DNA of 64,000 nt from Papaver somniferum (lineage: Eukaryota; Streptophyta; Magnoliopsida; Ranunculales; Papaveraceae), in the NCBI RefSeq assembly GCF_003573695.1, contig NC_039360.1, positions 63,799,911-63,863,910 of the forward strand. Direction: 5' to 3'. A model generated the notes under the pieces. The model saw only the letters and a program-made list of their open reading frames with translations, was not told the DNA's origin and ran no database searches. The translations under genes were made by a program, and so were the position numbers. Below, one piece after another: positions 46,346-58,200 of this stretch. Position 1 is the stretch's first letter. Each line of letters begins with the position of its first letter.

Positions 46346-47033
46346 AAAGTCATACCAATACATAAGTCAGGCACTGTGATTAGTTTTACCAAGATACATA
46401 ACAAATTATGATCGGTTCCACTAACTCACAGATATTGGTAATCCAAAGATATGCAATGAATAACAATACCAATAAGCCTAGAGATTTCCCTTTCGATTCA
46501 TAAAAAAAGTTCATGAATGTACTTCCTTTAAACAAATGTAAACATTGTTTCCTAGGATGAAATCTTCACCTTTACCCATACACATAATCACAATAGCATT
46601 CATACGATTATGTCGATGTCTTATATACGAAGTTCAAAAGATAAGTGTTATACTTCGTATCTTAATTCATTAACACTATGATCATATAATCATGTCTTAC
46701 TACTAGAGTATAATCATTCACAGCTTCGCAGTTATGTTTTCAATATAGTACGACTTGAAAGATACGTTAGGAATGAAACAGTTCAAGTCAAAATATTACT
46801 AACCTCAAGAGGAAGGATGATGTCGTCGTTATAGCTTGTTACTTCTTCACGTTCTTCAAGTCTTCGAGTATACTTGTATGTCTTATAATCCTAGTCTTTC
46901 TAGCTTAACCTATACGAAGTTGTCTCTAGTACATAATCAAGCGACTCTTTAAATGAGTTTTGATTCACTAAAATATGACAACCAAACTTGACATACCAAC
47001 GCTTGGTGGTTTCAACCGAGCTATGCTCTAACA

Positions 47034-47337
47034 GAAGTCTATATAGCTATACGACTTTTGTCTTAAATAAGAGATAAAGTAAATAAACTTTAGAGTGATA
47101 GATGAGTTCAAGTATCAACATACTTTTTCTTGATGAAGTTCCACAAGCTCCCCTTAGTAGTTCTTCGTCTGCAATCGATGAATTCCATGAAGTCTAATGC
47201 TCAACTACACTTACTATCCTAATCCGAGACTTAGTTATAAGTAGAATAGAAATCAGGACTTATAGTTTTGCCAACTAAACTTGACAGCAATCTTGAGATA
47301 GCAACGCTTGCGAGTTCGACTGAGCAGTGCTCTAACG
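47034..47337 (-). repeat. 5' LTR of C, 5' section
   Basis: GAAGTCTATATAGCTATACG onward is collinear with 9820-10119 of the C 3' LTR. The outer end is CTCTAACG: the canonical CA terminus has become CG. Followed by the ATTTT duplication (47338-47342). Confidence 0.88.
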
Positions 47338-47342
47338 ATTTT
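47338..47342. other. Target site duplication of C, right copy (ATTTT)
   Basis: Pairs with 7631-7635. Confidence 0.85.
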
Positions 47343-47770
47343 TAATGTGAACAATAAATTATCCTTAACCGAAATTCATCAAGTATGAACAAATGTTCAT
47401 TAAGCTTAGTCATTATATTTCGAGAACTAATTACCAAGATAAGCTTGACTCGAAATTCTTGTATATACATGATAGTCTAATTAGTTATGCGACATCGTCC
47501 TATAGATAAAAATATGAATATAACTTGAGAAAAAAAAAATCTTCACATACCTTTTGTTCAAGAAGTTCTCCAAAAGCTTTGGATGATCTTCGCCTTTAAA
47601 GGGTTGTATGCAATGATAACTGCCGCGATGTTCTTTTCTCAACTACGCTTCTATCCTAATCTGAGAATTAACTAATTGTAAACTAGAAATCAAGATACAG
47701 TTTTGAAAACTAAATTTTACAACAAGATTGAGATAGCAACACTTGTGAGTTCGACCGAGCAATTCTCTTA
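47343..47770 (-). repeat. 5' LTR of F, 5' section
   Basis: Continues the F LTR: CACATACCTTTTGTTCAAGA, then GTTCGACCGAGCAATTCTC near the end. The terminus is altered (CTCTTAAAC instead of CTCTAACA). Confidence 0.78.
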
Positions 47771-48484
47771 AACTATTACTTCGTTTACAGTACTTAGTTA
47801 GCTCCCAGCAATGTAACTTGGATGAATATCGCACATCTTATTTCCTTAATCCTTGTTGTTTATTCGTGTATCCCCTTAGTGTGGAGTAATTATGTTTCAT
47901 ATCTTCACGTCCTGGTGATGTGAAGTATTGTTCTCACTTGTATCTTAGCATCTCTTCATAGTACTCCAATACCGCGACTTAGTGTAAGTCTCTAGGCGAC
48001 TTAGTGTAAGTCTCTAGTCCCCTAGTCGCCCTTTGTTAATGATGCAAACCTTACCTAAACGTCATCTATCATTTTTTTTTGGTCGCGCATCAAATCTTTC
48101 CCCCGACGCCTTCATTTCTAACTCTATCTTTTTCTTTCCTTGAGCACGTTCTTCCTTAATGTTCAGTGCTCAATATCCAGTGTATAATTTCATGTTATAT
48201 CCTTCAAATAATTCTTGGGTATCTATAGTGAGTCCCCTGACTGTTTGGTTAGGCGCCAGGCTATCCAGCAGTCACATGCCTCAAAATTATTCTTGTATTT
48301 GCATCTTATCCGCGAATTTAGTCCCTGAGTTTCTGGTTGCTTGGTAGTCGCATGCCCGGGGGTTTCCTTTGCTTTATAAGATCATTTTTCTGCTAAGTCA
48401 CCGAATTGCGAGCACGACTCTTGCTTACTAAATTTTGTGGATACCCACAAATTATTTTTGGTGGAAATTCCATTCCACCACAAA
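47771..48484. other. Unassigned sequence between F and H
   Basis: About 0.7 kb unlike the Sirevirus LTRs. Contains a perfect 22-bp tandem duplication at 47974-48017 (GCGACTTAGTGTAAGTCTCT...) and a diverged pair at about 48228-48285 and 48322-48360 (AGTCCC...CATGCC). No reading frame supported. It could be a relic of another repeat or the original insertion site. Confidence 0.5.
47974..48017. repeat. Perfect 22-bp tandem duplication
   Basis: 47974-47995 and 47996-48017 are identical. Confidence 0.9.
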
Positions 48485-49521
48485 TTATTCTTGAGAGCCT
48501 TTTGACATAAAGTCACTCAAACTAAATCAAGAGTTTAACATTGACTTGTGATCGTTCATTGTTAACAGACTTCGTTCTGTGCGTGATCGATCATAAGTCA
48601 GGAACCAAGTTTGTTATTATGCGTACAAAAGACTATTGAAGATTGAAGACAATAAGATTTTTCTTATTGGTTTTGTATCTTCGTGATTTTCTTTGTGCAC
48701 AAACTTGATCGGCTGGCATCCGACTAAATCTAATTTATCTTTTGATAGACTGATTATTGACTAGTCGTATTTAGATCGACAAGCTATCATTTGGTGGTAC
48801 TCTTCAGTATCTGAATTTGGTAGTTCTGTTTGAATCGATCTGGTTAACTTGTTTCATCCAGATCTTGGAAGATCTAAAACCCGACAAAGGAGTTTAACTA
48901 TTTTAAACAGAAAAGTCTTTGTCACACTCAAAGACAAATATCTCTGTAATTTTCTGAGATATGGGAGTGGTTACCAAACAAATTAGTCATTTATTGTTTG
49001 GAAGACGATCGAAAGGGTTGAGTGCTTAAAGTCTTCATATAAACTGAAGGAACTTAAGATAGTGGACTTTATCTTAGGATTTACGTGCGTTGACCAAATT
49101 GGTTGTAGGCACAGGGATACTGAGGCAACTAGGTAACTAGGGGGAGTTTACTTGGTCTCAACTATACGAAGTTGGTAGTGTCTTTGTATAGCAGCTTAAT
49201 TCTGAGAGTATTCAAAATTGGAATAGGGCCCATAGTTTTTATGCATTTCCGGTTTCATCGTTAACAAAATCTTGTTGTGTCATTTAGTTTACTTCTGCAT
49301 TATAATTGTTTAGTTATAATGAAGTAAATACATTGTACGTTAATCCAAATCACTTGATATTGATCATATAGTAAATCGGTCGTGTACCGTAACTATTATC
49401 AAGTGATTATCTTGTTGTTATATTGTCTCGACTTCTTTGTCCATAGACGATCACACAAGGTATCAGATTTATAGGTTAATATCGGAAAGATTATAGTGTA
49501 CTTGGTACCCTCGTCATTTCA
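48485..49521 (+). repeat. 5' LTR of H, 3' part
   Basis: Collinear with the E LTR from the TCACTCAAACTA region; includes GTTAACAGACTTCGTTCTG, a degenerate GC-rich module (about 49218-49270) and the terminus CTCGTCATTTCA at 49521. The first about 1.7 kb of the LTR are missing. Confidence 0.78.
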
Positions 49522-49540
49522 ATTTATATCAGAGCAGGCA
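49522..49540 (+). promoter_or_regulatory. PBS of H (mutated)
   Basis: ATTTATATCAGAGCAGGC: two changes in the tRNA-Met complement. Confidence 0.78.
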
Positions 49541-49602
49541 AATACGAAAAGATCTAACAATCTGTGTTTAGTGCGATCCAACGTATAAGTCTGGAATCTA
49601 AA

Positions 49603-51168
49603 ATGGTTTTGACAAAACCTTTAATTGACTCAGTTAATATACCATCAAGATTTGATGGTCCTAACTATTTGTGGTGGAAGTCTGCTATGAGATCTTTTCT
49701 TCAGTCACGCGACTTTAATATTTTGTTATTAGTCTTAGAAGGGTATGAACGTCCGAAAATGGAAAATTCTGAAATTGAGTTTAAACGCTTAGTGTTCTAT
49801 ACAAATGAAGAAAAGGCTCTCGCCAAGCAGAATTCATATGGATTGAATGTCATAATTCATGCAGTGAGTCGAGATCTTCAACATTATGTCTCCAAGGGGA
49901 GCCTGTGATACTCTTGAGACTGTATTTGAAGGTAACACATCAGAAAAGGAAGCTAGACTTCAATCTCTCACCTATGAGTGGGAAAACCTTCGAATGGATG
50001 ATAACGATTCTTTTGAGGAGTTTTATGTAAAATTCTCTGAGATTGTCAATGCTTCTTTCTCTCTTGGAAAGACTATTTATAAGAGGAAAAAAATATAGTG
50101 TGCAAAATTCTCAGATCGTTACCATCCATATGCGAGCCTAAGAAACATGCTATCATTGAATAAAATGATCTTTCTACACTTTCTCGAAGCTCCCTCTGTT
50201 GGAAAGTTAAAAATATTTGATCAAGAGGTTCTGCTAAAGCACAAGAACGTTGGATTTATGCCTTAAATGATGTTGATTAATCTTCGGAGAAAATCAATAT
50301 AAATTGGGTTGATGAATGTTGTAAAGAAGATAAATAACTTGTTGAAGATGATCTTGATTCAAAAATTGCTCTTCCAACACAACATGTTAAAGATCTTCTA
50401 AAATTGAGAGATAAGAAGATCTGTGACAAATCATCATATATACAAAATCCTTCACTTAAAATGAAAAATGTTGTATAAAAGATGATGAAGAAATCTAATG
50501 CTTCAAATGACGCGGTTTTGGACATACAACCAAAGTTGTCCCATCAAAAGAACCTATAAAAGTTACAGAGCATTTCACACAACCCTTAATGATACTACTG
50601 AGGATAAAACCTATGAAGGGAAGTCAGATTGTAATGCCTTTTTTGCTGAAGCTAATTGTTTCCCTGTTGAGGAATTTGATCAACTTCTCAAAGACTGTTT
50701 AGACAATCTCGAGACAATGAGCAAACATAATCGGAAATTGATAAATGAACTTGATGATTTAGGAAAATCTTTGTCTGATAAAACTCAAGAGGCAAAAAGT
50801 AAATGGGAAAAACTTTCCAACACAATTGTTCTAAAAGATTGAGAGATAGACATCTTAAAGGGTAATTTACAACGTCTCTCAGGGAGTTCCACCAAAGTCT
50901 CGACTATGCTTTTTGGACAAAGATTTTTTGGAACATGCGTGGTATTAGGTATATTGGAAACACCTATACCAGGAAAAATAAGTATGTACATGCTAAATAT
51001 GCTATGTCAGAAAGCATTGAGGTCAATGATGACAAATGTATTATTGTCAATACTCAGAAACTTCCAGATCTCATGCTTTGTTCCTTATGTGGAAGAAATG
51101 GCCACACTGCCAACTTCTTGGGATTCCAAACGGAATGATAATTTCATAAAGAACTCCGGAAAGGGATG
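49603..51168 (+). pseudogene. Gag remnant of H with a GHTA-type zinc knuckle
   Basis: MVLTKPLIDSVNIPSRFDG and YLWWKSAMRSFLQSRDF open the capsid; a frameshift near 49890 is followed by LETVFEGNTSEKEARLQ, FYVKFSEIVNASFSLGKT and, after a stop, ILRSLPSICEPKKH. Further on, a helical stretch (50640-50840: DQLLKDCLDNLETMSKHNRK, DDLGKSLSDKTQ) corresponds to the Sirevirus gag C-terminal coiled coil, and LCSLCGRNGHTANF (about 51074-51115) is a knuckle lacking the final Cys. Multiple stops; dead. It differs from A/B gag, showing that E-family relatives did once have a real gag. Confidence 0.82.
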
Positions 51169-52231
51169 AGAAAGATGGATTCAGATCTTAATGAATTTAC
51201 CAACTCTAGAAAAGAGATTGCAGATTTCAGTAACAAAGAAAATGAACAAAACAAGTTAAGAACACAAGCTATTGTGTTCATTGATCATCCACAAGTTGTT
51301 TCGGTTACCTGTGGTGAGATGAATTCTCACCCCAGCACAAATTGATTGTGTTGGAAATATGTATCCTCACCTTTACCCAGTTTTGTGTGTGAAGAGGCAT
51401 AATCTTTGACAGGATTCGGAAATCTGTTCAACAAGGTAACAACTTTTCATATTGATTTTTATTAGTACTCTATCTTTCACTTGAAGGAATAAAATCTTTT
51501 AAAAAGGATTGAATATATTATATTTCCGTAAACAAAATATAATATTCCTTGTTTCTCTAATATTTTTTATATTTATACTAATCTTGTCCGAAAGGAAGTC
51601 ACTTAATATCAAATGGAGAAACCAGTGAAAAAGTGTTTATCATCCACTGATAATTTAGCATTGTTTTCTTGTGAATCAGTTATGAATGAAACAAAAGATG
51701 ATAAAAAAAATTAAGGTTCAGCGAGATTCTCTAAGAAAACAGATTCTTTCTGCCAGAAAAAGTATCAAGCATCATGAACACATGCACAAGGATTCAAGAG
51801 AACTATTTATTGATCTTCAATATCAACTATTTGAGATAAAAAAATCATACAACTGAAAAGAGATATGCTTGAAAGAATTTGAATCCTGATTTTAATAGTG
51901 ATGTCATCAACACTCCCTTGAGGACTCACAAAAAATGTAGAATAGACCTTGTATTGATCTTCATTGTATATTTATTCAACTATCAATATATGAATAATTA
52001 AGTTTTTATTTTTAAATTATTTGTGTCATTCTTTTGATAATTACGATTGCATTGCTTGATCAGAATGTTTACTTTTTTTTGCTTTGCTTTCGGTTTATGA
52101 GATATTGTCTCGGTTTTGATAAAATATTAATATTTACAATCTCATATTATGTATATCTCTTATGATGACTCTTTGATATAAGAAGGTTTCAGATCTATCC
52201 ATGTGGGATGCTTTTATCAAATGATCATAAG
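51169..52231 (+). other. 3' part of the H interior, degenerate
   Basis: Contains a tail like the gag end of A (CACAAATTGATTGTGTTGG at about 51339) and a Lys-rich helical stretch at about 51710-51860 (VQRDSLRKQILSARKSIKHH) that may correspond to ORF2 of A and B. Otherwise AT-rich without open frames. Ends at LTR I. Confidence 0.55.
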
Positions 52232-52763
52232 TGAAAAAGTGGGGGTATAACAACCACACCCAATAATTCGTTCGACAATCTGTATGGACTAAACTCCAAT
52301 GTAATTCTGAGAGCACCAACTTAAAAGTGATAATCAATCAAGAATTATATCAAAGAGTTTATATCTCTTTCTCAATACAATCAACAAATCAAACAGATAG
52401 AAATCTGCGAGCATGATAGATATGTGAAATAATTTGGACGGTACCAAAGACCAATTCCCAAGTGTCAATCAAGTTCTATCGAACAAACAAGGTCGGATTT
52501 ATCAACTGATTGAACTATGCACAACCTGTGATATTTCAATTATATAAGAATATAATGCGGAAAAGAAATAACACAAACACCATAAGTTTTGTTAACGAGG
52601 AAACCGCAAGTGCAAAAAACCTCGAGACCTAGTCCAGATTTGAACACCACATTGTATTAAGCCGCTACAGACTCTAGCCTACTACAAGTTAACTTCGGAC
52701 TGGAATGTAGTTGAGCCCTAACCAAGTCTCACACCGATTAAGGTACAGTCGCGTTTCTTACGC
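52232..52763 (-). repeat. LTR I (minus), 3' end only, split by J-L
   Basis: TGAAAAAGTGGGGGTATAAC... with the GC-rich module at about 52591-52640. Cut at GTTTCTTACGC, where element J-L starts; TACGC (52759-52763) should reappear on the far side of J-L beyond the window. Confidence 0.82.
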
Positions 52764-54369
52764 TGGAAATGCGGAGGTCTAACAACCACACCCAACAATT
52801 CGTTTGGCAATCTGAGAGGACTTACTCCAATATACTTTCTAAAGAATCAACTAGACAGTCAAACTCAATCTAGATTAAAGTATATCAAAGAGTTTAATAT
52901 CTCCAACTCTTAATTCAATCTGCAATCAGTAAATAGAAATCTGCGAGCTCGATTGAATATAAGAGGAGTAACTTGAGCGGTACCAAAGACTAATGTTCAA
53001 GTGTCAATCAATTTAAATCAACGACCCAAGGTCGGATATTCTAATTGATTGAACTTAACGCACAACCTGTGATATTTCAATTATATAACAAAATATAATG
53101 TGGAAAAGAAATAACACAGACACCAGAATTTTTTTAATAAGGAAAACCGCAAATGCAGAAAAACCCCGGGACCTAGTCCAGTTTGAACATCATACTGTAT
53201 TAAGCCGCTACAGACTCTAGCCTACTACCAATTAACTTCAGACTGGACTGTAGTTGAAACCTAATCTCACACTGATTCAAGGTACAGTTGCGTTCCTTAT
53301 GTCTCTGATCCCAGCAGGATACAACGCACTTAATTCCCTTAGTTGATCTCACCCACAACCAAGAGTTGCTACAATCCAAAGTCGAAGACTTGATAAACAA
53401 ATCTGTCTCACACAGAAAAGTTTATAGATCGAATAAATTTGTCTCCCACAGAAATGCCCAACAGTTTTTGTCCCGTCTTTTGATAAATCAAGGTGAACAT
53501 GAACCAATTGATAAACCAGACTTATGTTCCCGAAGAACAGCCTAGTATTATCAATCACCTCACAATAATCTTAATCGATTAGCGAAACAAGATATTATGG
53601 AATCACAAACGATGAGACGAAGATGTTTGTGATTACTTTTATCTTGCCTATCAGAGACATTAATCTCGAGTCAATTATTTCAATTGAACTCAATACGATA
53701 GAATCGGGAAAGATCAGAACACGCAACTACCAAGAAAATAGTTGGGTCTGGCTTCACAATCCCAATGAAGTCTTTGAAGTCGTTAACCTACATGGTCTCA
53801 ATAGAAACCTAAGGTTAAAGGAGAATCGACTCTAGTTTATGCAACTAGTAACACACAGGAGGTGTCGGGATTAGGTTTCCCAGTTGTTAGAGTTCTCCTT
53901 TGTATAGTTTTCAAATCAGGGTTTGCAATCCAAGTTAACTTGGTAACAATATTCACCGTTAGATGAAAAACCTTATTCAAACAAGCTAATATCTTTCAAC
54001 CATTAGATCGGACTTAGCTTGTTACACACAAATGAAATGTACCCTCATTTAGGTTTATGTAACCGTATCCAAACGTGTACACCATGTTGGTTCACAAATA
54101 GTTAACCGAGGTTAGCCATATGATTACTCTCATATCAACCTTATTCATCTTAACCATAACTAGTTCAAATGACTCAAATGAAACTAGTTAAAGAGTTTTT
54201 CAATTGCTATATTCTCATAGAATTATACAAGAACACAATTGAAGCAAAATCGGTTTGATTTACTCGAATCAATCATGAACATTATAGCCACGGTTTGCAA
54301 AGATTGCATTCCTTATTATATAAATATTTATGTTCATATTCATAACCGATTTTAGAACTTTAACCTTCA

Positions 54370-54570
54370 AGTATGCAAACGGTTACACATACTTGAAATA
54401 CCCGGACTAAGATTGGGTTTCACTAGTACGCAAACGGGTACGCGAACTTTCAATCCCAGCAGAAATTCTCGGAGATGAACCTGTACGCCAGTACGCAAAC
54501 GAGTACGCATACTTAGGTTCCCAGATTTCTCAAACCAACAGGTACGCAAACAGGTGCCCATACTATGGTC
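54370..54570 (-). repeat. LTR palindrome cluster (J)
   Basis: Units such as GTACGCAAACGGGTACGCGA (about 54426) and GTACGCAAACGAGTACGCAT (about 54491); a diverged version of the C/D type. Confidence 0.78.
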
Positions 54571-54599
54571 CCCATACATGGATTACATATGTGCAAGAG

Positions 54600-56167
54600 T
54601 GATAGACGCATTTATGTGTCTAATTTATCCCAATTGTATATATTGTTAGTGCTCGATTTTGTACTTATTTGGTTATTTTATGTCTTTGTAGGTGTTTTTG
54701 GAGAAATAATCTTTTGCGGCAAAATTGGCTCAAAATGTGGCATTTGAACCTCCATAGATAACGTACCAGAAGCACCCCAGAAGTATGCCAGAGACACCCC
54801 AAAAATACCCCGGAGGAACCCCGAAAAAGTGTTGAAAACATCCCAGAAAAATTACTAAAGGCACCCAAGGGACAAGTGTTATGCGGACCCCATCACCCTG
54901 GATAAGGGGTAACCTAATTACTAGGGGGAGGTCACCTTCACCTTTTGAATTTTGAATTGGGCGGCAAATTGTGGAAGACGTGACTCATATTAGAGTTCGC
55001 ATTCTTGGGAAGATTTAAGGAGATTCAACCTCGGATTTTCGTTGGGCTGGACATGTTAGAGCACAACAGGGTTGCTACAAGTGATTGGACCGAACGAATT
55101 GGGCTAGAGAAGCCAGGAGAAGCAAACAGAGGCGTCGGAATTTTATTGGGTTCTGTTGATGATTGTGCTTAGTTTTAGTCGGAGTTTGACGTAGAGATGG
55201 ATTGGGATTCAGTTGATACACCAAAACAGGATTGGTATGTGTCACAGATTCGGAAAAATAGGCAGCAATTCTCGGTAGAAGCAAAACAGAGAGGCGTAAA
55301 AAATAAAAAGAGAAAACTTTCCGTGGAAGAAAAGAAGGATTTACTCGCAAGATTTTCGATCCTGTTGGCTATATATAGGATGGGTCTAGTCACAATTAGG
55401 GTTACGAAAAGATTGGACCAGTTTCAGAAAACTTTAGAACACCACAGAGCTCCAGAGATCGAGTTGTAGGAAGTTACATTTCTGCTGCTGAAGAACAACG
55501 TTGCAAATAAGAAAAGCGTCTCACATTTGCAACAGTGCTACAGTGACTCCTCTGTAACAGTCAGTCCATTGTAACCGTTTATTTGTAACGCCGTTTTGAC
55601 GTTGCAAAGAGTCTGTTTTATTACTTTTCATCCTTTTAATCATCTTTTGAGCCATAAATACATATTTTGAGATCATGATTAATACAAGGAGCTAAACCCC
55701 ATTGCTGAGGCAGTATAGGAAGCTATTTTTCCGACAAGAAGTGGTATATTCTCTTTTATCTATTTATTGCAATTATTATTAATGATTATTTGCCTTGAAT
55801 CAATATCGAATATGATTTTTCTTTGAGTGATTGTGATCTATTTTGATGGAGTTTGCTTACTCTAAGACTTTTGATGCTTCATACTTGGTATTTACAATTA
55901 TTGCTTTTGAAAATCTACTTGTTGCAATAATAAGAATCAAATTGAACGAGAAAATTGCATAAATACAAAGGTTGGATTAAATCACTTTGAACTTGGAAAA
56001 TAGTGGAATCTTAGCCTCAGTTGTTTTTTAATATTGATATCATCTTGATCAGTATTTGCTACAACTTTTAGTGTGTTTTCTATTTTAGCTTTAGAATTTA
56101 AGTTTATATTTTATCCTTCGCAAATCTGAGAATCGAACCACTTTTACCACTATATAAAATCTCATCA
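54600..56167 (+). mobile_element. Solo LTR K of another LTR retrotransposon family (1568 bp)
   Basis: Starts TGATAGACGCATTTATGTGT, ends AATCTCATCA, flanked by AAGAG (54595-54599 and 56168-56172). No PBS, polypurine tract or coding domain inside, so it is a recombined solo LTR. TG/CA-type ends and 5-bp duplication fit. The sequence is unlike the Sirevirus LTRs; a Ty3/gypsy Tat-type origin is possible but not shown. A TATA-like GGCTATATATAGG is at about 55366. Orientation assumed from the TATA. Confidence 0.82.
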
Positions 56168-56794
56168 AAGAGTGCACAACATGACATATCCAATAATGGT
56201 TAAGTGTTCTAAACTCTTATTTCAATCATTGAAACTTTCTTAGAGGATGACAATAGTCGTTTTCACATACTATTAGAATCAAAGCGATTTTCAAGTTATT
56301 GAAATAATTATACGAAACATTCCAAGACAACACCAAATGATGGTATCATACAAACCATGTAAGATGTTACTCGGCAATTTTCACATGATATAAGATGAAC
56401 TTGGTCGAAACTAAAGCTTGCCAACACATATTTCGAGAAATATGTAAGCGAGATAAACTCAGCTCGAAATCTCAAATGTGTATATAGAAAACTATATTGT
56501 AATACGACTTATGTCTCAATATAGGAGATATAGTAAAGATAGACTTTCCAAGTGATAGATGAGTTTAAGTCTCCACATACCTTTTTTCGATGAAGTTCCA
56601 CAAGCTCCCCTTAGTAGTTCTTCGTCTTCAAATGATGAACGCCGTGAAGTCTAAGCTCAACTACACAATCTATGTCCTAGTCCGAGACATCTATAAATAG
56701 GCTAGAAATAAAGACTTATAGTTTTGATCACTAACATTTACAAACATGCTTGAGATAACAACGCATGCGAGTTCGACCGAGCAGTGCTCTAACA

Positions 56795-58200
56795 ATCTCC
56801 CCCTTTTTTAATTTTAGCGACAAAACTATCAATACATATATATTACAAAATAAATAAAAAAATTTAACTTCTCATGGAAATGCTTGATCTCCTTGGCATC
56901 TTCAACACGACTCGAAAACTTCGTTACTTCCAAGTACTCCATGATTTTAAACGTGTTCAACTCAACATCATAGTTGTTTAAGATCCGAAGCGGTAACAGT
57001 GAGAAAACAAATGCTCTCAATCATTGTTATACAGTGTCATAGTATTATTATACAACATCAAAGTTCAATTTATCACAACTTTGACAACAATACTATGGTG
57101 ATATGTATCACTCCCCCTTAGTCAATACTTCATCTCAACATGAAAACCACTCCCCCTTACATAATGATCTGTAAACCATATGTATTTGTAGTATGAAACT
57201 ACACATCAATTCTCCCGCTTTTTTGTCAATATAAATTGGCAAAGGTACGAAAACTAGTGGGATCCTCATGAAATTTTCATAGAGATACTTCATGACCAAA
57301 AGAGAATAACATACCAACTTATTTTGATGCAATCATAAAGCCAAAGCTAAACGCATCAGTCAAGGAGTTTATAAAGATACAAGATAACCCCTAATATTCC
57401 ACAGCCGCACTCCCCACAAATATTTTTAAATTAAGCACAAGTTCAATTAAGAACTCTCCCCCATCATATGTCATTCTCGAAAGAACAACAAAGGCGACCT
57501 TGCTTTTACAAGAAAATAAGGATTTCTTTGGATATAACCAAATCACATGAAACACATGGATTTGAATCCAAAAAACTCAACTGAATCAACCACAAAAATG
57601 ATCAATTCAATTGGTCATGCTCGTCATAAGAGAACTTACGAAGCAACACAATATATGCACAAAAATGTGGATCGGAGATCGACCAATACTGTGGAATATA
57701 CAAGGATTCATTCTATTTTTCATCATTATTTGCACAATGACATATAATAGACTTAATACTTGTACACAAAAGTGTATCCTTTCTTTCATCAAATTTTGTA
57801 TAATGACATAAAAGGCTTTAACTTTTGTATTGTCAAAAAGTTCATTCTATCTTTTATCAATACTTTCATACCGACATAATAGAGATAACTTTTGAACAAG
57901 TATGGGATAGTCACAGGTTCACGGACGTAAACAACATATCCCATAACAATTTGCAATATATGAAATCATAAATATTAAAATTGCAAAAATCATCTTCCAA
58001 AAACTTAGAATTTAAATAAATAAATCTAAAAACATGAAGATGAAAACGTTGGACATAGATATGTGTACTCACAATAGTGGCTATTCCAAACCCTAGTAAT
58101 CCTTCTAAAAACACAAGAAATAAATTCTCATAAGAAGTTTCCTAGACATCAAGACAAACTCGTAATGCACATATAAGATGATTTGTCCTTGGAAGGTAGA
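56795..58200 (-). promoter_or_regulatory. 3' non-coding region of J-L with polypurine tract array
   Basis: CTCCCCC-type tracts at 56798, about 57112, about 57149, about 57212 (one changed to CTCCCGC) and about 57457, in the same order and spacing as B and C. No coding frame; the ORF2 seen in A and B is not found here. Confidence 0.73.

Larger units (their letters stand above)
36451..47033 (-). mobile_element. Element E: non-autonomous Sirevirus-like element with a foldback left LTR
   Basis: Minus-strand element: 5' LTR 44209-47033, PBS 44191-44208, coiled-coil frame 43420-44138, plant-transposon-protein-like frame 42109-43157, 3' non-coding with polypurine tracts 40369-42050, and a left LTR region 36451-40368 in which a minus LTR start (39411-40368) is fused to a plus-oriented LTR segment (36451-39410). 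Both outer ends are therefore LTR starts (GTTAGAGCATAGC...GCTATGCTCTAACA). No target duplication is seen, and about 350 bp of the C LTR are missing at the site. Confidence 0.85.
44209..47033 (-). repeat. 5' LTR of E (2825 bp)
   Basis: TGAAAACACGAGGGTACCC...GCTATGCTCTAACA. Contains a triplicated hairpin repeat near the U5 end (about 44270-44430), the GC-rich module (44577-44625), a TATA complement (45561-45568) and the GGTTAC repeat cluster (46040-46345). Confidence 0.9.
7636..47337 (-). mobile_element. Sirevirus element C with pol, host of the nested insertions
   Basis: 3' LTR 7636-10119; 3' non-coding 10120-10983; RNase H end 10984-11549; RT/RNase H middle 22909-23151; RT, integrase, protease and gag remnant 31791-34571; PBS 34595-34612; 5' LTR 34613-36450 plus 47034-47337. 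Removing B, D, A and E and the duplicated target bases leaves about 9.1 kb. The two LTRs would be about 2.49 kb each if the roughly 350 bp lost at the E insertion are counted. The ATTTT duplication flanks the whole. Confidence 0.9.
5029..47770 (-). mobile_element. Sirevirus element F, 3'-truncated and split by C
   Basis: Minus-strand element: 5' LTR (5655-7635 plus 47338-47770), PBS (5637-5654) and a gag fragment (5029-5589). Its 3' half is missing left of 5029. The LTR is interrupted by element C, which carries its own 5-bp duplication, so F is the oldest recognisable Sirevirus layer here. Confidence 0.85.
48485..52231 (+). mobile_element. Element H, E-family Sirevirus relic (plus), truncated both sides
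   Basis: 3' part of the 5' LTR (48485-49521), PBS, gag remnant and downstream region to 52231, where minus LTR I begins. No pol, no 3' LTR. Confidence 0.8.
52764..56794 (-). repeat. 3' LTR of J-L (2458 bp without K)
   Basis: TGGAAATGCGGAGG...GCTCTAACA. GC-rich module at about 53134-53180, palindrome cluster at 54370-54570. Interrupted at 54600-56172 by solo LTR K and its duplication. Confidence 0.9.

Noticed and set aside
36451..47033. E interpreted as a DNA transposon because its outer ends are inverted repeats
   Set aside because: PBS, polypurine tract and LTR structure are clear inside; the inverted ends come from the fused, oppositely oriented LTR segment, and no target duplication is present.
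55197..55469. 90-residue Lys-rich frame in solo LTR K
   Set aside because: No recognisable domain, lies within a non-coding LTR just upstream and across the putative TATA, and other frames of similar length overlap on the minus strand.
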